Assembly: GCF_006337085.1 (NCBI RefSeq)
Contig: NZ_CP040882.1
Span: 806,001 to 870,000, forward strand
Reading direction: 5' to 3'
DNA from: Sutterella faecalis
GTDB taxonomy: Bacteria > Pseudomonadota > Gammaproteobacteria > Burkholderiales > Burkholderiaceae_F
DNA length: 64,000 nt
Positions 1-8,869 of the stretch are shown here, piece after piece. How positions within the stretch are numbered: the first letter of the stretch is position 1; each line of letters begins with the position of its first letter. The notes under the pieces are model-generated. The model was not told the DNA's origin, ran no database searches, and was given only the letters and a program-made list of their open reading frames with translations. A program made the position numbers and the translations under genes.

Positions 1-565
1 TGGCGCCTACTTCAAGGGCGCCGTGAAGCCCCTGAAGCTCTGCGTTTCCGACTTCGACCGCGCGGCTCCGCACGGCACGGGCGACATCAAGGCGGGCCTC
101 AACTACGCGATGTCTCTCCATCCGACGATGGAAGCCCACCGCAACGGCTATGCCGAGAACCTCTACCTCGATCCGCAGACCCGCACCTACGTTGAGGAAA
201 CCGGCGGCGCCAACATCCTCTTCGTTGATCAGGACAACACGCTCGTCGTTCCGAAGTCGAACTCGATTCTTCCGTCGATCACCCGGCGCTCCCTCGTCTA
301 CGTCGGCGAACACTATCTCGGCCTCAAGGTTGTTGAACGCCAGGTTCGCTTCGACGAGATCAAGAACTTCAAGGAATGCTGCCTCTGCGGCACGGCCGCA
401 GTGCTCGCCCCGGTGGGCCTCATCCACACCCACGAAGGCGACATCATGATTCCGTCCGGCATGGACAAGATGGGCGAAGTGTGCACGAAGCTGCGCACGA
501 CCCTCACGGGCATCCAGGACGGCGCCATTGAAGCTCCGAAGGGCTGGATCCGCGAGATCTGCTGA
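1..565 (+). CDS. ilvE: Branched-chain amino acid aminotransferase, C-terminal part
   Basis: PLP-dependent transaminase of the IlvE fold, which interconverts valine, leucine and isoleucine with their 2-oxo acids in the cytoplasm. The window opens inside the gene. The frame is open from base 2 and the TGA ends at 565, so about 187 residues are seen and the PLP lysine lies upstream. Family signs are the GGANILFVDQDNTLVVPK stretch, then PSITRRSLV, and the late CCLCGTAAVLAPVG segment, which matches the IlvE cofactor-phosphate loop (usually G-T-A-A). A strong terminator follows 35 bases after the stop, so this ends a transcription unit. The GTG at 23 is only an internal codon. Confidence is high for IlvE rather than D-amino acid aminotransferase because of the bacterial long-form IlvE C-terminus. 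Confidence 0.9.
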   Translation, partial: GAYFKGAVKPLKLCVSDFDRAAPHGTGDIKAGLNYAMSLHPTMEAHRNGYAENLYLDPQTRTYVEETGGANILFVDQDNTLVVPKSNSILPSITRRSLVYVGEHYLGLKVVERQVRFDEIKNFKECCLCGTAAVLAPVGLIHTHEGDIMIPSGMDKMGEVCTKLRTTLTGIQDGAIEAPKGWIREIC

Positions 566-599
566 TAGCTTGACATTAAGCTGACAGCTCATTTGCAGA

Positions 600-625
600 C
601 AGGCTCCTTCGGGAGCCTGTTTTTT
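600..625 (+). terminator. Rho-independent terminator of ilvE
   Basis: Perfect 8-bp stem CAGGCTCC/GGAGCCTG closed by a TTCG tetraloop and followed by six T residues. Confidence 0.93.
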
Positions 626-705
626 GCTGTAATGTATTGATTTCCCTGCTCATCCGCAGGGGTGTTTCTCTAGAGTATTAGGTATCGCCCTGATATTTCT
701 AGTTT

Positions 706-763
706 CCCCGCGCGAGCGGGGTTTTTCGGGAACGCCGGTCTTCGGGCCGGCGTTTCTTTTTTG
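706..763 (+). terminator. Two tandem hairpin terminators
   Basis: The first hairpin is CCCCGC/GCGGGG (706-721) with five T. The second has a 10-bp stem (731-740 with 745-754, one G-T pair), a TTCG loop and a T-rich tail to 763. No gene was found between the ilvE terminator and these hairpins, so they may be back-up terminators or end a short untranslated RNA starting near 640. Confidence 0.7.
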
Positions 764-806
764 TTGCTGAGAGAGTCCAATCGGCGGCGACTTGCGCGGC
801 TTTCCC

Positions 807-1772
807 TCAATAAAATTCGGGATGCATCTCTCTCAGTTCAGCAAGCGTCTCGCGCTCGCGCTCTGCCATCCATTCGACAAAGACCTGAACGCGGCGCCGC
901 TCCCAGGCTTCTTCTGACGCAAAGACATAGCAGTCAAGGGGCGCTCTATGCCAACCGGGGAGCACCTGGATGAGAAGCTTCGACTCGAGGAGCGCCGCGC
1001 AGTGGTAGAGCGGGAGATCCGGCACGATCCCGCCGCCCATGGCAGCGGCCCGCTGTGCGGACATGAGGTTGTGCACCACCATCCGCTGCTTCCAATGGAG
1101 CTTCTCCTCCCGGTCTCCCCGCCGCAGAGACGTCGTCGAATTTCTCGTCGGACTGTTGATGAGAATCCCGGCATGCAGGCGCAGGTCCTTCGGCTCGAGC
1201 GGCATCCCGTGACGGCGGACGTAAAGGGGTGACGCACAGGCAATGAAGGGCATGACGCCGCAATGACGCCGCACCACATTCGCCGGGATCTTCTCGGGCC
1301 CGTAGCCCACGATCACATCAATGGGTTCGCCGTCCGTCGACGTGAAGCCCGAAGGAATGGGCGCCGAAAGTTCATAGAGCTCGAGCTGAATTTCCGGATA
1401 CGTCATCTGGAATTCCACAAGCTTCGGAATGATTTCATGCGGTCCGATGCCGGCGTGCGACGCCACGCGGATGACGCCCGCCAACCGGTCGCGGTCGCCC
1501 CTCAGTTCGGCTAGAAATGCATCCTGCGCCGAAAGAATGGGAGCTACCTTTGCATAAGCCCGGCGGCCAAGCTCAGTGAGGGCGGCAGGGCGCGAAGCCC
1601 GTGAGAAAAGCGGCGACCCGATCTCCGTCTCGAGCGCCTTAAGCGTCCGGCTCACGGTGCTCGGCTCAACGCCGAGCTTGTCGCAGGCGGCGTTGATGCC
1701 TCCGGCAGCAACTCGGGACTTTCCCTCAAGTATTGCATGCTGCGCAATATTTAAGTGCGTTTCATTGCTCAT
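807..1772 (-). CDS. LysR-family transcriptional regulator
   Basis: A 321-residue LysR-type regulator: an N-terminal winged helix-turn-helix (about residues 7-65, with the motif GINAACDKLGVEPSTVSRTL) followed by a periplasmic-binding-protein-like effector domain (about 90-300). It is divergent from the DcuC carrier at 1964, the usual layout for a LysR gene that controls its neighbour. Two TTGC-N7-GCAA dyads, one at its own start and one in the intergenic region, are candidate operators. Its likely target is the 1964-8847 cluster and its inducer probably a substrate of that cluster; both are inference from position. The start at 1772 has only a weak GGGAA ribosome site. Confidence 0.88.
   Translation of the reverse strand: MSNETHLNIAQHAILEGKSRVAAGGINAACDKLGVEPSTVSRTLKALETEIGSPLFSRASRPAALTELGRRAYAKVAPILSAQDAFLAELRGDRDRLAGVIRVASHAGIGPHEIIPKLVEFQMTYPEIQLELYELSAPIPSGFTSTDGEPIDVIVGYGPEKIPANVVRRHCGVMPFIACASPLYVRRHGMPLEPKDLRLHAGILINSPTRNSTTSLRRGDREEKLHWKQRMVVHNLMSAQRAAAMGGGIVPDLPLYHCAALLESKLLIQVLPGWHRAPLDCYVFASEEAWERRRVQVFVEWMAERERETLAELREMHPEFY
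1733..1747. promoter_or_regulatory. Candidate LysR operator dyad, proximal copy
   Basis: TTGC-N7-GCAA inverted repeat that fits the T-N11-A LysR box. It lies inside the first codons of the 807-1772 LysR gene, a position suited to autorepression. Confidence 0.5.
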
Positions 1773-1829
1773 TAAATTCCCGATAAACAGAGACTCCCGA
1801 AAGGTTCTTCAGCATCTTCACCTCTCTAA

Positions 1830-1844
1830 TTGCATATAACGCAA
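1830..1844. promoter_or_regulatory. Candidate LysR operator dyad, intergenic copy
   Basis: Second TTGC-N7-GCAA dyad, with an overlapping GCAATATTTGC palindrome (1841-1851), in the divergent promoter region between the LysR gene and dcuC. Two copies of the same dyad around one divergent pair suggest a shared regulator. Confidence 0.55.
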
Positions 1845-1963
1845 TATTTGCATAGTACGCATTGCATTTACAACAATGATGAATTTTTCGAGAATAGGCG
1901 CCGAACCTCACCGAAAGACCACTTTCAAGGTCCTCATTCAACCCTTCAAGGAGATTCCCAATC

Positions 1964-3241
1964 ATGACCTGGCTTATCTGGCTCGCGCTTGCCGTGATCG
2001 TTCTCACGGTTTGGGCGCTCGTCAAGCGGCTCGAAACGAGGCTCGTCCTCATCATTGCCGGTCTCGTGCTTTGCTTTGCTTCCGGCGAACCGATGAAGGC
2101 CTTTCAGGCCTTCGTGAAAGGCATGACGAACGTCACGCTCGTGCCGGCCATCTGCGCCGCAATGGGCTTTGCCGCCGCTGTGACGGCCGCGAAATGCGAC
2201 GAACATCTCGTGGCGCTCATGTCGGCGCCCTTGAAGAAGCTGGGCGGTCTCCTCATCCCGGCCGCAACGCTTATCACCTTCGGCATCAACATCGCGATCA
2301 TGTCGGCTGCGGGCACCGCGGCCACCGCGGGCGCCACCTTCATTCCGCTTCTCATCCGCGCCGGCATCCGACCGGCTGCCGCAGCCGCTGCTGTGGGCGG
2401 CGGCACCATGTGCGGCCTTCTTCTGAACCCCGGCTGCGCGCACGACATCTACGTCGCCGAAATGGCAAAGATGGACCTCATGGCCTTCATCGGCTGGGCT
2501 CTACCCTACATCGTCGGCCTCGTCGTCGTTGCCACTCTCGTCAACTCCGCACTGGCCATTTTCCACTGGCACGACCACAAGGCTGAGGCTGAAGCCGTTG
2601 CGAAGGGCACCCAAAGCGCCGGGGAAGCGCCCGCCGTCAAAGTGAACGTTCTCAAGGCCTTTGCTCCCCTTGTGCCCCTCGTCATCCTCATCGCCGCGGC
2701 TGTCTGGTTCCCCAAAGCGGGCGTCGACGTCGTGGTCGCCATGATCTGCGGCATCGCCTACATCGCGCTCGTCACGCTCATGAACCCAGGCGAACTCTCC
2801 AAGGCCTTCTTCAAGGGCATGGGCACGGGCTACGCCCAGGTGATCGGCCTCATCGTCGCCGCCGGCGTCTTTTCCACAGGCCTTCAGGCTTCGGGGGCGG
2901 TCGCGGCCTTCATTGATGCCCTCAAGCACTCGAACGAGCTCGCCCGCTGGGGCGCTGCGATCGGTCCCTTCCTGATGGCGCTCGGCACGGGTTCAGGCGA
3001 AGCCGCAATCTGGGCCTTCAATCAGGCGGTCACACCGTCGGCGGCAAGCTTCGGCATGGAGCCCCATTCACTCGGGCTGCTTGCCATCCTGGCCGGCCAG
3101 TTCGGCCGCACGGCGAGTCCGCTCGCGGGCGCAATCATCATCGTGGCCGGCATGGCTTCCGCCGATCCGATGAGCGTTGCCAAACGCCTCTTCCCTGGCA
3201 TGGTCGTTGCCGTCATCCTCTCCGCTCTCATTGTGGTTTGA
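1964..3241 (+). CDS. DcuC-family C4-dicarboxylate carrier
   Basis: A 425-residue inner-membrane protein with about 10-12 hydrophobic segments spread over its length and conserved glycine-rich stretches typical of the DcuC/IT-superfamily fold (GINIAIMSAAGTAATAG; AVGGGTMCGLLLNPG; GTGSGEAAIWAFNQA). The family exchanges or exports succinate, fumarate and related dicarboxylates under anaerobic conditions. The ribosome site AAGGAG lies 10 bases before the ATG. It is the first gene of a run with a hydrolase, a porin and a fumarase-type lyase, so it may export succinate or take up a dicarboxylate-like substrate. The specific substrate cannot be read from sequence. A second, distinct DcuC-type gene is at 23260-24651. 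Confidence 0.85.
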   Translation: MTWLIWLALAVIVLTVWALVKRLETRLVLIIAGLVLCFASGEPMKAFQAFVKGMTNVTLVPAICAAMGFAAAVTAAKCDEHLVALMSAPLKKLGGLLIPAATLITFGINIAIMSAAGTAATAGATFIPLLIRAGIRPAAAAAAVGGGTMCGLLLNPGCAHDIYVAEMAKMDLMAFIGWALPYIVGLVVVATLVNSALAIFHWHDHKAEAEAVAKGTQSAGEAPAVKVNVLKAFAPLVPLVILIAAAVWFPKAGVDVVVAMICGIAYIALVTLMNPGELSKAFFKGMGTGYAQVIGLIVAAGVFSTGLQASGAVAAFIDALKHSNELARWGAAIGPFLMALGTGSGEAAIWAFNQAVTPSAASFGMEPHSLGLLAILAGQFGRTASPLAGAIIIVAGMASADPMSVAKRLFPGMVVAVILSALIVV

Positions 3242-3293
3242 CGCATTGACTGCTCTTATCTCCTGATGCGTCCTCACCCATAAAGGAATCATT

Positions 3294-4709
3294 ATGTTCG
3301 ATCTCGTCATTCGCGGCGCCACGGTAGTCGATCCGCTTTCCGGATCCGTCAGCGAAAAGGATGTCGGCATCCTTGACGGACTGATTGCCGAAGTCGCGCC
3401 TTCGATTGCGGATTCAGGCGCCGCTCGCACAATAGGCGCTTCCGGGCTCATCCTTCAGCCCGGCATCATCGACACGCACCTGCACCTCTCACCGAGTCCG
3501 CTCGGGCAGCGCATGGCAGTACAGGCGGGCGTCACCGCCGCCATTGAAATGGCCGGTCCCATCGATAAAGTGCTCGACGATATGGCGAACTCTGGATGCG
3601 GTCTCACGGTCGCCGTGCTGAATGCCATTCTTCCGGGTCAGAACGTTTCAAGCGCAAACCCCGGAACCGACGAGATCAACGGATTCATCGACCAGTCGCT
3701 CGCTTCCGGAGCTTTCGGCGTAAAGCTTCTGGGCGGTCATTATCCACTCACGCCGGAAGCGTCGCGAGCCTACCTTGCGGCCGCTCACGACCGAGGCGTC
3801 TACATGGCATGGCACGCGGGCTCCACCACAGCCGGATCCAACCTCAAGGGACTTGAGGAGGCGATCGAACTCGCCGAAGGACGACCCTTTCACCTTGCTC
3901 ATCTGAACGCCTATTGCCGCGGAGGGATTCTCCCTGCAGCGCTCGAATGCGCCCGAGCGGCAGAGCTCCTTGAGGCGCATCCGGAAATCGTGACGGAGAG
4001 CTACCTCTCTGCACGAAATGGCTGCCCGCTCGGCACTGATGAGAATGGCATTCCCCTGTCCGCAATTGTGCGCATCAATCTGAAGCGCCTTGGGCTACCG
4101 GAAAACCGTGAAGGCATGCTCTCGGCCATCAAAGCCGGCGAACTCTCCGTCATCCGTCCAGAAAACGGAATCCTTGAACTCATCACGGGAAAGGCGGGAG
4201 CGCAATGGTTTGAATCGGCTCCAGGTCCCAAGGACGGATCCTTCGACCACGTGAATCCGGCTGTTTCTCGTGTCTTCTTTGCCACGCAAAAACGAGCCGG
4301 CGGCGAATTTCTCGTCGACGCCATCAGCACGGATGGCGGCGCCATTCCGCGCAACGTCATCGTCGACTACGGTCTTTCGCTCGTCAACATCTCCGCACTC
4401 ACGGCCGTGGAATTCGCCGCCAAAACGTCCCTCATTCCGGCCCGCATGCTGGGGCTTGCAGCCAAAGGCTTCATTGCGCCCGGAGCCGACGCCGACATCA
4501 CGATCTACGACCCGGCAGCGCGCAAGGCCGTCCACGCCTTCTCGAGCGGCCGGCAGATTCTCGCTTCGGGCGAAGTTGTCGGCTCGGGCGGCACGGTCCT
4601 CTGCACATCCGAAGGCGAGGATGCCGTGAAAAAGCGCGGCCTCTCCGCTCAGATTCTTTCCTGCGGCATCCCCGCACTCAAGCGCTCGTTCGGGAAAAAG
4701 ACCGCCTGA
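3294..4709 (+). CDS. Dihydroorotase/hydantoinase-like amidohydrolase
   Basis: A 471-residue cytoplasmic amidohydrolase-superfamily enzyme. The metal-binding HxH is in GIIDTHLHLS (about residues 62 and 64). A probable carbamylated lysine is in GAFGVKLLGG (about 144). Further metal histidines are in MAWHAGS (about 174) and FHLAHLNAY (about 200-203), and the catalytic aspartate is probably in ISTDGG. This layout is that of dihydroorotases, hydantoinases and related cyclic-amidases. It is not the biosynthetic PyrC by context: it sits 52 bases after a dicarboxylate carrier and before a porin and a fumarase-type lyase. The ribosome site is AAAGGA. Substrate inferred only as a cyclic amide or ureide that would yield an N-substituted dicarboxylate. 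Confidence 0.78.
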   Translation: MFDLVIRGATVVDPLSGSVSEKDVGILDGLIAEVAPSIADSGAARTIGASGLILQPGIIDTHLHLSPSPLGQRMAVQAGVTAAIEMAGPIDKVLDDMANSGCGLTVAVLNAILPGQNVSSANPGTDEINGFIDQSLASGAFGVKLLGGHYPLTPEASRAYLAAAHDRGVYMAWHAGSTTAGSNLKGLEEAIELAEGRPFHLAHLNAYCRGGILPAALECARAAELLEAHPEIVTESYLSARNGCPLGTDENGIPLSAIVRINLKRLGLPENREGMLSAIKAGELSVIRPENGILELITGKAGAQWFESAPGPKDGSFDHVNPAVSRVFFATQKRAGGEFLVDAISTDGGAIPRNVIVDYGLSLVNISALTAVEFAAKTSLIPARMLGLAAKGFIAPGADADITIYDPAARKAVHAFSSGRQILASGEVVGSGGTVLCTSEGEDAVKKRGLSAQILSCGIPALKRSFGKKTA

Positions 4710-4798
4710 ATGCGCGTTTGAATCATCCCGGGCATTCATTCAGACCATTGAATTCATCACCCCAAAAATCATCAACCTCTAAAAAAAGGAAAACCATC

Positions 4799-5983
4799 AT
4801 GCATAAGACCCTTCATCCGACGCTCGCCGCCACCGCACTTCTTCTCGCTCTCCCCGCCGTTCAGGCCGCCGACCTTGAGCTCTTCGGCTTCTTCGACCAG
4901 GGTGTTGCCTACGTCCACGAGGAACTCAACCGCGGCATGGCCTCGCCTGCCGGCCAGAGCGCAGCCAATGTTCTGAACGACAAGGGCCTCGTCGCCGACG
5001 AAGCCACGCGCTCCAATGTCGCCCTCGGCACGGGCAACGTCTCCACCTGGGGCATGAAGGGAAGCGAAAAACTGAACGACGACGTTTCAGTTGTCTTCCA
5101 TCTCGAAAGCGGCTTCCTTGCCGACGACGGCACAATCTACGGAAGCGGCAATCAGATTTTTGAGCGCGAAGCCTCGCTCGGCATCAAGTCGCAGCGCTTC
5201 GGCGAACTCAAGTTCGGCCGCATGCCTGCCCTCACGACCGGCTCGGGCACCACGGGCATCTTCAACAGCCGCGTCAACCCCTTCGGCGCCGGCTGGGGCA
5301 ACATGACAGGCGGTTGGAAATTCTCGGGCACCCTCGCCCAGGCCCGCTGGAACAACATGGTGAACTACATTTCGCCCGTCATGAACGGCGTAAAGTTCCA
5401 TCTGCAGCACTCCTTCGGAAACGCCAACAACGCCACTGAAGGCACGCACGACGCCGACCGCTGGTCCGCGGCAGGCTTTACCTGGACGGGTGAGAAGTTC
5501 TACCTCGCGGGCGCCGTCGACTGGATCAAGACGGGCGCGACCAACACCCGCACCGACAAGGACGTCTGGAAGGCGCTCCTCGGCGGCCATGTGAACCTTG
5601 ACCCGGTGAAGCTCTACGGGACCGTGCAGTACCTGAAGAACACGCCCTATATCGGCGGCTATTCGACAAAGGAATTCGCGCCTCTGGCTCAGGGTCAGAA
5701 GCTCTCAAAGGGCTTCGAAGCCTGGGCTTTCTCCACGGGCGTTGATGTTCCGGCTGCGGGCGGCACCATCAAGGCATCGGTGGGCTACGGTTTCGGCGAA
5801 AACCAGAACGTGGACGAAAAGAACAAATTCAGCCGTGTGAATGCCGGCCTCGGCTACCTCTATCCGCTCTCAAAGCGCACTTCGGTCTACGGCATCACGG
5901 GCTTCTTCATGCAGGATGCCGACTGGCAGCAGGACAACATCACTGCGCATGAAGTCATCCTCGGTCTCATGCACCGCTGGTAA
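4799..5983 (+). CDS. Outer-membrane porin, beta-proteobacterial type
   Basis: A 394-residue porin of the Gram-negative general porin family (16-stranded barrel type). The ATG at 4799 was chosen over the longer frame because it follows an A-rich AAAAAAAGG ribosome site and opens a clear signal peptide (MHKTLHPTLAATALLLALP, cleavage after VQA). Typical features are the first strand LELFGFFDQGVAYVHEE, the ESGF and FGRMPA loop signatures, and the C-terminal strand ending HRW with a terminal aromatic residue for barrel insertion. It probably admits the small anionic substrates of the surrounding cluster; that role is inferred from its position between the amidohydrolase and the lyase. Confidence 0.9.
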   Translation: MHKTLHPTLAATALLLALPAVQAADLELFGFFDQGVAYVHEELNRGMASPAGQSAANVLNDKGLVADEATRSNVALGTGNVSTWGMKGSEKLNDDVSVVFHLESGFLADDGTIYGSGNQIFEREASLGIKSQRFGELKFGRMPALTTGSGTTGIFNSRVNPFGAGWGNMTGGWKFSGTLAQARWNNMVNYISPVMNGVKFHLQHSFGNANNATEGTHDADRWSAAGFTWTGEKFYLAGAVDWIKTGATNTRTDKDVWKALLGGHVNLDPVKLYGTVQYLKNTPYIGGYSTKEFAPLAQGQKLSKGFEAWAFSTGVDVPAAGGTIKASVGYGFGENQNVDEKNKFSRVNAGLGYLYPLSKRTSVYGITGFFMQDADWQQDNITAHEVILGLMHRW

Positions 5984-6023
5984 GCCGGAAGGTCATCTTC
6001 TTTCCAGAACCCTGAATTACGGG

Positions 6024-6057
6024 CGAAGCGGCCGATTGAACTCGCGCGGCCGCTTCG
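6024..6057 (+). terminator. Strong hairpin after the porin gene
   Basis: 11-bp perfect stem (6024-6034 with 6047-6057, core CGAAGCGGCCG) just downstream of the porin stop. There is no T tract, so it may protect the abundant porin message 3' end or cause partial termination before the lyase gene. Confidence 0.55.
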
Positions 6058-6105
6058 TCCGGCATGCCGCAATACATTATCTAACACCATCTCAGGAGAC
6101 CAAGA

Positions 6106-7587
6106 ATGCTGGGAATGCACATGGGCCAGGTGCCGAACCCTAAAGGAAACGCAGTGGCAGAGCTCCCTGATCACGACACCGAATACTGGCTCCTTCGGAT
6201 CAACCGCGCTTCGATCGCCGCCAATGCGGAAGCCGGGCTTCTCGATCGGGTGCTCGCGCGCCGGATTCGAGCCGGACTTGACGATATGGAACGTGAAGCC
6301 GGCGAAAAAGATGCGGTCCGCGACGAACTCTACATCACGTTTGAACCGAAGCTTCTTGCCCGGTGCGGCATGGAAGCGAGCGTGCTCCATGTCGGCCGTT
6401 CAAGCCAGGACATCCTCGCCACGGCCAATGCCGCGCTCAACCTTGAGCATCTTCTCTGGCTCGGCGACGCCGTGAGGGAAGTCCTCAATGCACTCCTTGA
6501 TGCCGCACGCCGAGAAAAGGACGCTGTTGTACCAGCCTATACGAACGGCGTCCAGGCGCAGCCCAACTACTGGAGCCACTATCTCCTCGCGCAGTCCGAA
6601 GTCTTCGGCCGCGATGCCGAACGCATTTTCGAATGCCGCGGCCGCTTTGACCGCTCGCCCATGGGATCCTGCGTACTGAACGGCACCGGATGGCCGCTCC
6701 CCGCTGAAAGAATGGCAGAGCTCCTCGGTTTTTCCGCCGTCGCCGCCAACGCCTTCGACGCTGGTCAGTGCGCCGGAAACGACCTTCCGCTTGAAGCAAG
6801 CCAGATCGTCGCGTCGCTCATGATCCACGTCTCGGCCTTCATTGCGGACTTCATGGCGCAGTATTCGAATCCCCGTCCCTGGATTCTGATTGAGAGCGCA
6901 AACGGCATCTACCGCTCGAGCGCCATGCCGCAGAAGCGCAATCCCGGCATTGTGAACGACTGCCGCCGCGATGCGGGGCTCGTGATTGGCGAAGCCCAGG
7001 GCGTCATGATGCGCCTCATGAACCTCCCGCTCGGCATGCCGGACGCCCGGGACGCACGCTCCATGGCGGCGCTTCTCGAAGACGCGGCCGTGGTGCTGCG
7101 CACGCTTGCGGGCATCATCCGGTCGCTTCGCGTCAACCATGAACGTGCGCTCGAAGAGTTGAACGCCGACTGGACCTGCACTCAGGAGATCGCCGATCAG
7201 CTGGTACGACGAGGCGGCCTCGACTTCCGCCGCGCGCACGGCTTCGCGAGCGCCTTCGTTACCGAAGCCAAAAAGACAGGGCTCACGCCTGCGACCGCAG
7301 GGCGTGATGCTTTTGAAGCGCTCTGGGAAGCCTTCCGCTCGAAGGAAGGAAATAGCGATCTCCCGGCTTCATTTCCGCTTTCTGATAGCAGCCTGGCCGC
7401 TGCGCTCGATCCGACGGTCATCCTTGCTCACCGAGCCACTCCGGGAAGCGCTTCGCCCTCGGAAATCGAAAAAGGCTTCATCCGCGCGGAAAACCGCATC
7501 CGTGATATTTCAGCCCGCACGGAAATTGCGCTTGCCGAAACCCGAAAGAGCGAAGCTCGTCTTGAGGCTGCTCTGGCCGCCCTCTGA
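6106..7587 (+). CDS. Fumarase/argininosuccinate-lyase superfamily enzyme
   Basis: A 493-residue homologue of the aspartase-fumarase-argininosuccinate lyase superfamily, whose members release fumarate by beta-elimination. The superfamily signature loop SSAMPQKRNP is at about residues 271-280 and GRSSQDI near 97-103. The segment that normally carries the catalytic T-H pair (YTHLQ in argininosuccinate lyase) reads YTNGVQAQP at about 145-153, so the usual histidine is missing; substrate and base are therefore probably not those of ArgH. The ribosome site CAGGAG is well placed. Clustering with a dihydroorotase-like hydrolase and DcuC suggests catabolic release of fumarate from an N-substituted succinate. 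Specific substrate unknown. Confidence 0.78.
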   Translation: MLGMHMGQVPNPKGNAVAELPDHDTEYWLLRINRASIAANAEAGLLDRVLARRIRAGLDDMEREAGEKDAVRDELYITFEPKLLARCGMEASVLHVGRSSQDILATANAALNLEHLLWLGDAVREVLNALLDAARREKDAVVPAYTNGVQAQPNYWSHYLLAQSEVFGRDAERIFECRGRFDRSPMGSCVLNGTGWPLPAERMAELLGFSAVAANAFDAGQCAGNDLPLEASQIVASLMIHVSAFIADFMAQYSNPRPWILIESANGIYRSSAMPQKRNPGIVNDCRRDAGLVIGEAQGVMMRLMNLPLGMPDARDARSMAALLEDAAVVLRTLAGIIRSLRVNHERALEELNADWTCTQEIADQLVRRGGLDFRRAHGFASAFVTEAKKTGLTPATAGRDAFEALWEAFRSKEGNSDLPASFPLSDSSLAAALDPTVILAHRATPGSASPSEIEKGFIRAENRIRDISARTEIALAETRKSEARLEAALAAL

Positions 7588-7614
7588 TCCTCCGCCCGCA
7601 GAAGAGCCACACGC

Positions 7615-8847
7615 ATGAACCTCATGAAGAAACGCTGGATTCTCCTCATCGTCGCCTGCACGATCAACCTCTGCGCAGGATCGATCTACGCGTGGTCCGT
7701 CTTTGCGCCGCCCCTCGCCGAGCGCCTTTCCCTCCTTACGGGTGAGGCGCTCACGGCAGGAAGCCTCGCCGCAGCCTTCAGTCTTGCCAACGCGGTCGGT
7801 CCCATTCCGATGATTCTCGGCGGCGCCGTGAATGATCGATTCGGACCTCGGTGGGTCATCGCCTCGGGCGGGCTCCTGATTGGACTCGGCTTCTTTCTCG
7901 CAGCAACCGCAGAAACCACGCTGAGCCTCATTCTGGGCTACGGTATCGGGTTCGGCCTCGGACTCGGTCTCGTCTACGGCTCAACGATCAACACGACGCT
8001 CAAGTTTTTCCCGGACCATCGGGGGCTTGCTGGAGGACTCACCACCGCGCTCTATGGGCTGAGTTCGGTCATTCTCCCGCCCGTTGCTTTAGCCTTGATT
8101 TCCGCCGAAGGCATTCAATACGCGCTCATCATGCTCGGCACCGTCTTTACGGTCATGATTGTCTCCGGCGGACTCTTCATGCAGAAGTGCCCGGACGGCT
8201 TTGAAGCGAAATTCCGTTCAAGCACCGCTGCCCCCGTAAGGCCCGCACGCGAGGAACTCAACTGGCGCGGCATGCTCCGCGCCAGACGCTTTCCCCCGAT
8301 GGTGCTGCTCCTTCTCTGCGGCGCCATCCCCGGGATGATGATCATTTCGCACTGCTGGAGCGCGGCGAGAGAACTCGCAGGGCTCGATGCCGCCGCAGCC
8401 TCCGTTGCTGTATCGATTCTCGCCCTTGCCAACGTTTTCGGCCGCATTCTCGCGGGTGCGGCGTCCGATCGATTCGGGCGCCTTCCCTCGCTCATGGGGG
8501 CGCTTGTCCTCACCCTTCTCGGCTGCACGCTCCTCTCGGCTGCCGACGGCATCGCGGCGCTCTGGTTCTGGAGCGGCATTCTCCTCGTCGGCATCGCCTT
8601 CGGCGCCTTTATGGGCATCTACCCCGGCTTTACCGCTGAGGAATTCGGCGCGAAGAGCAATTCCGTCAACTACGGCATCATGTTTTGCGGTTTTTCGATT
8701 GCGGGCTTTGTTGGTCCAGTTGCCATGAATTTCCTGCTTGAGACGGGCTTCTCCTACCAGGAGATTTGCCTCATGGCCTCGAGCCTCTCGCTTGCAGGGC
8801 TTTTTTGCGGGTGGATTTTTTCGAAATCGCTCCCGCATAAGGAATGA
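7615..8847 (+). CDS. MFS transporter, oxalate/formate antiporter (OFA) family
   Basis: A 410-residue major facilitator protein with about 12 membrane segments. The start KRWILLIVACTINLCAGSIYAWSVF is characteristic of the OFA/OxlT subfamily, which moves small mono- or dicarboxylates. The loop-2/3 signature GAVNDRFGPRWV and the loop-8/9 repeat GAASDRFGRLPS are both present. It starts 27 bases after the lyase gene, probably in the same transcript. As the last gene of the cluster it could import the cluster substrate or export a product. The start may be 7615 or the second ATG at 7624. Confidence 0.85.
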   Translation: MNLMKKRWILLIVACTINLCAGSIYAWSVFAPPLAERLSLLTGEALTAGSLAAAFSLANAVGPIPMILGGAVNDRFGPRWVIASGGLLIGLGFFLAATAETTLSLILGYGIGFGLGLGLVYGSTINTTLKFFPDHRGLAGGLTTALYGLSSVILPPVALALISAEGIQYALIMLGTVFTVMIVSGGLFMQKCPDGFEAKFRSSTAAPVRPAREELNWRGMLRARRFPPMVLLLLCGAIPGMMIISHCWSAARELAGLDAAAASVAVSILALANVFGRILAGAASDRFGRLPSLMGALVLTLLGCTLLSAADGIAALWFWSGILLVGIAFGAFMGIYPGFTAEEFGAKSNSVNYGIMFCGFSIAGFVGPVAMNFLLETGFSYQEICLMASSLSLAGLFCGWIFSKSLPHKE

Positions 8848-8869
8848 TCAGAGGCGCAACGCTCTGATT

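Noticed and set aside
703..725. GTTTCCCCGCGCGAGCGGGG looks like a type I-E CRISPR repeat
   Set aside because: Single copy, no spacers, no cas genes; the palindrome is followed by T residues and is better read as a terminator.
2104..3241. Long minus-strand frames opposite the DcuC gene
   Set aside because: They are alanine/arginine-rich shadows of a high-GC coding strand, have no ribosome sites and no family features; many other genes in the window have the same shadows.
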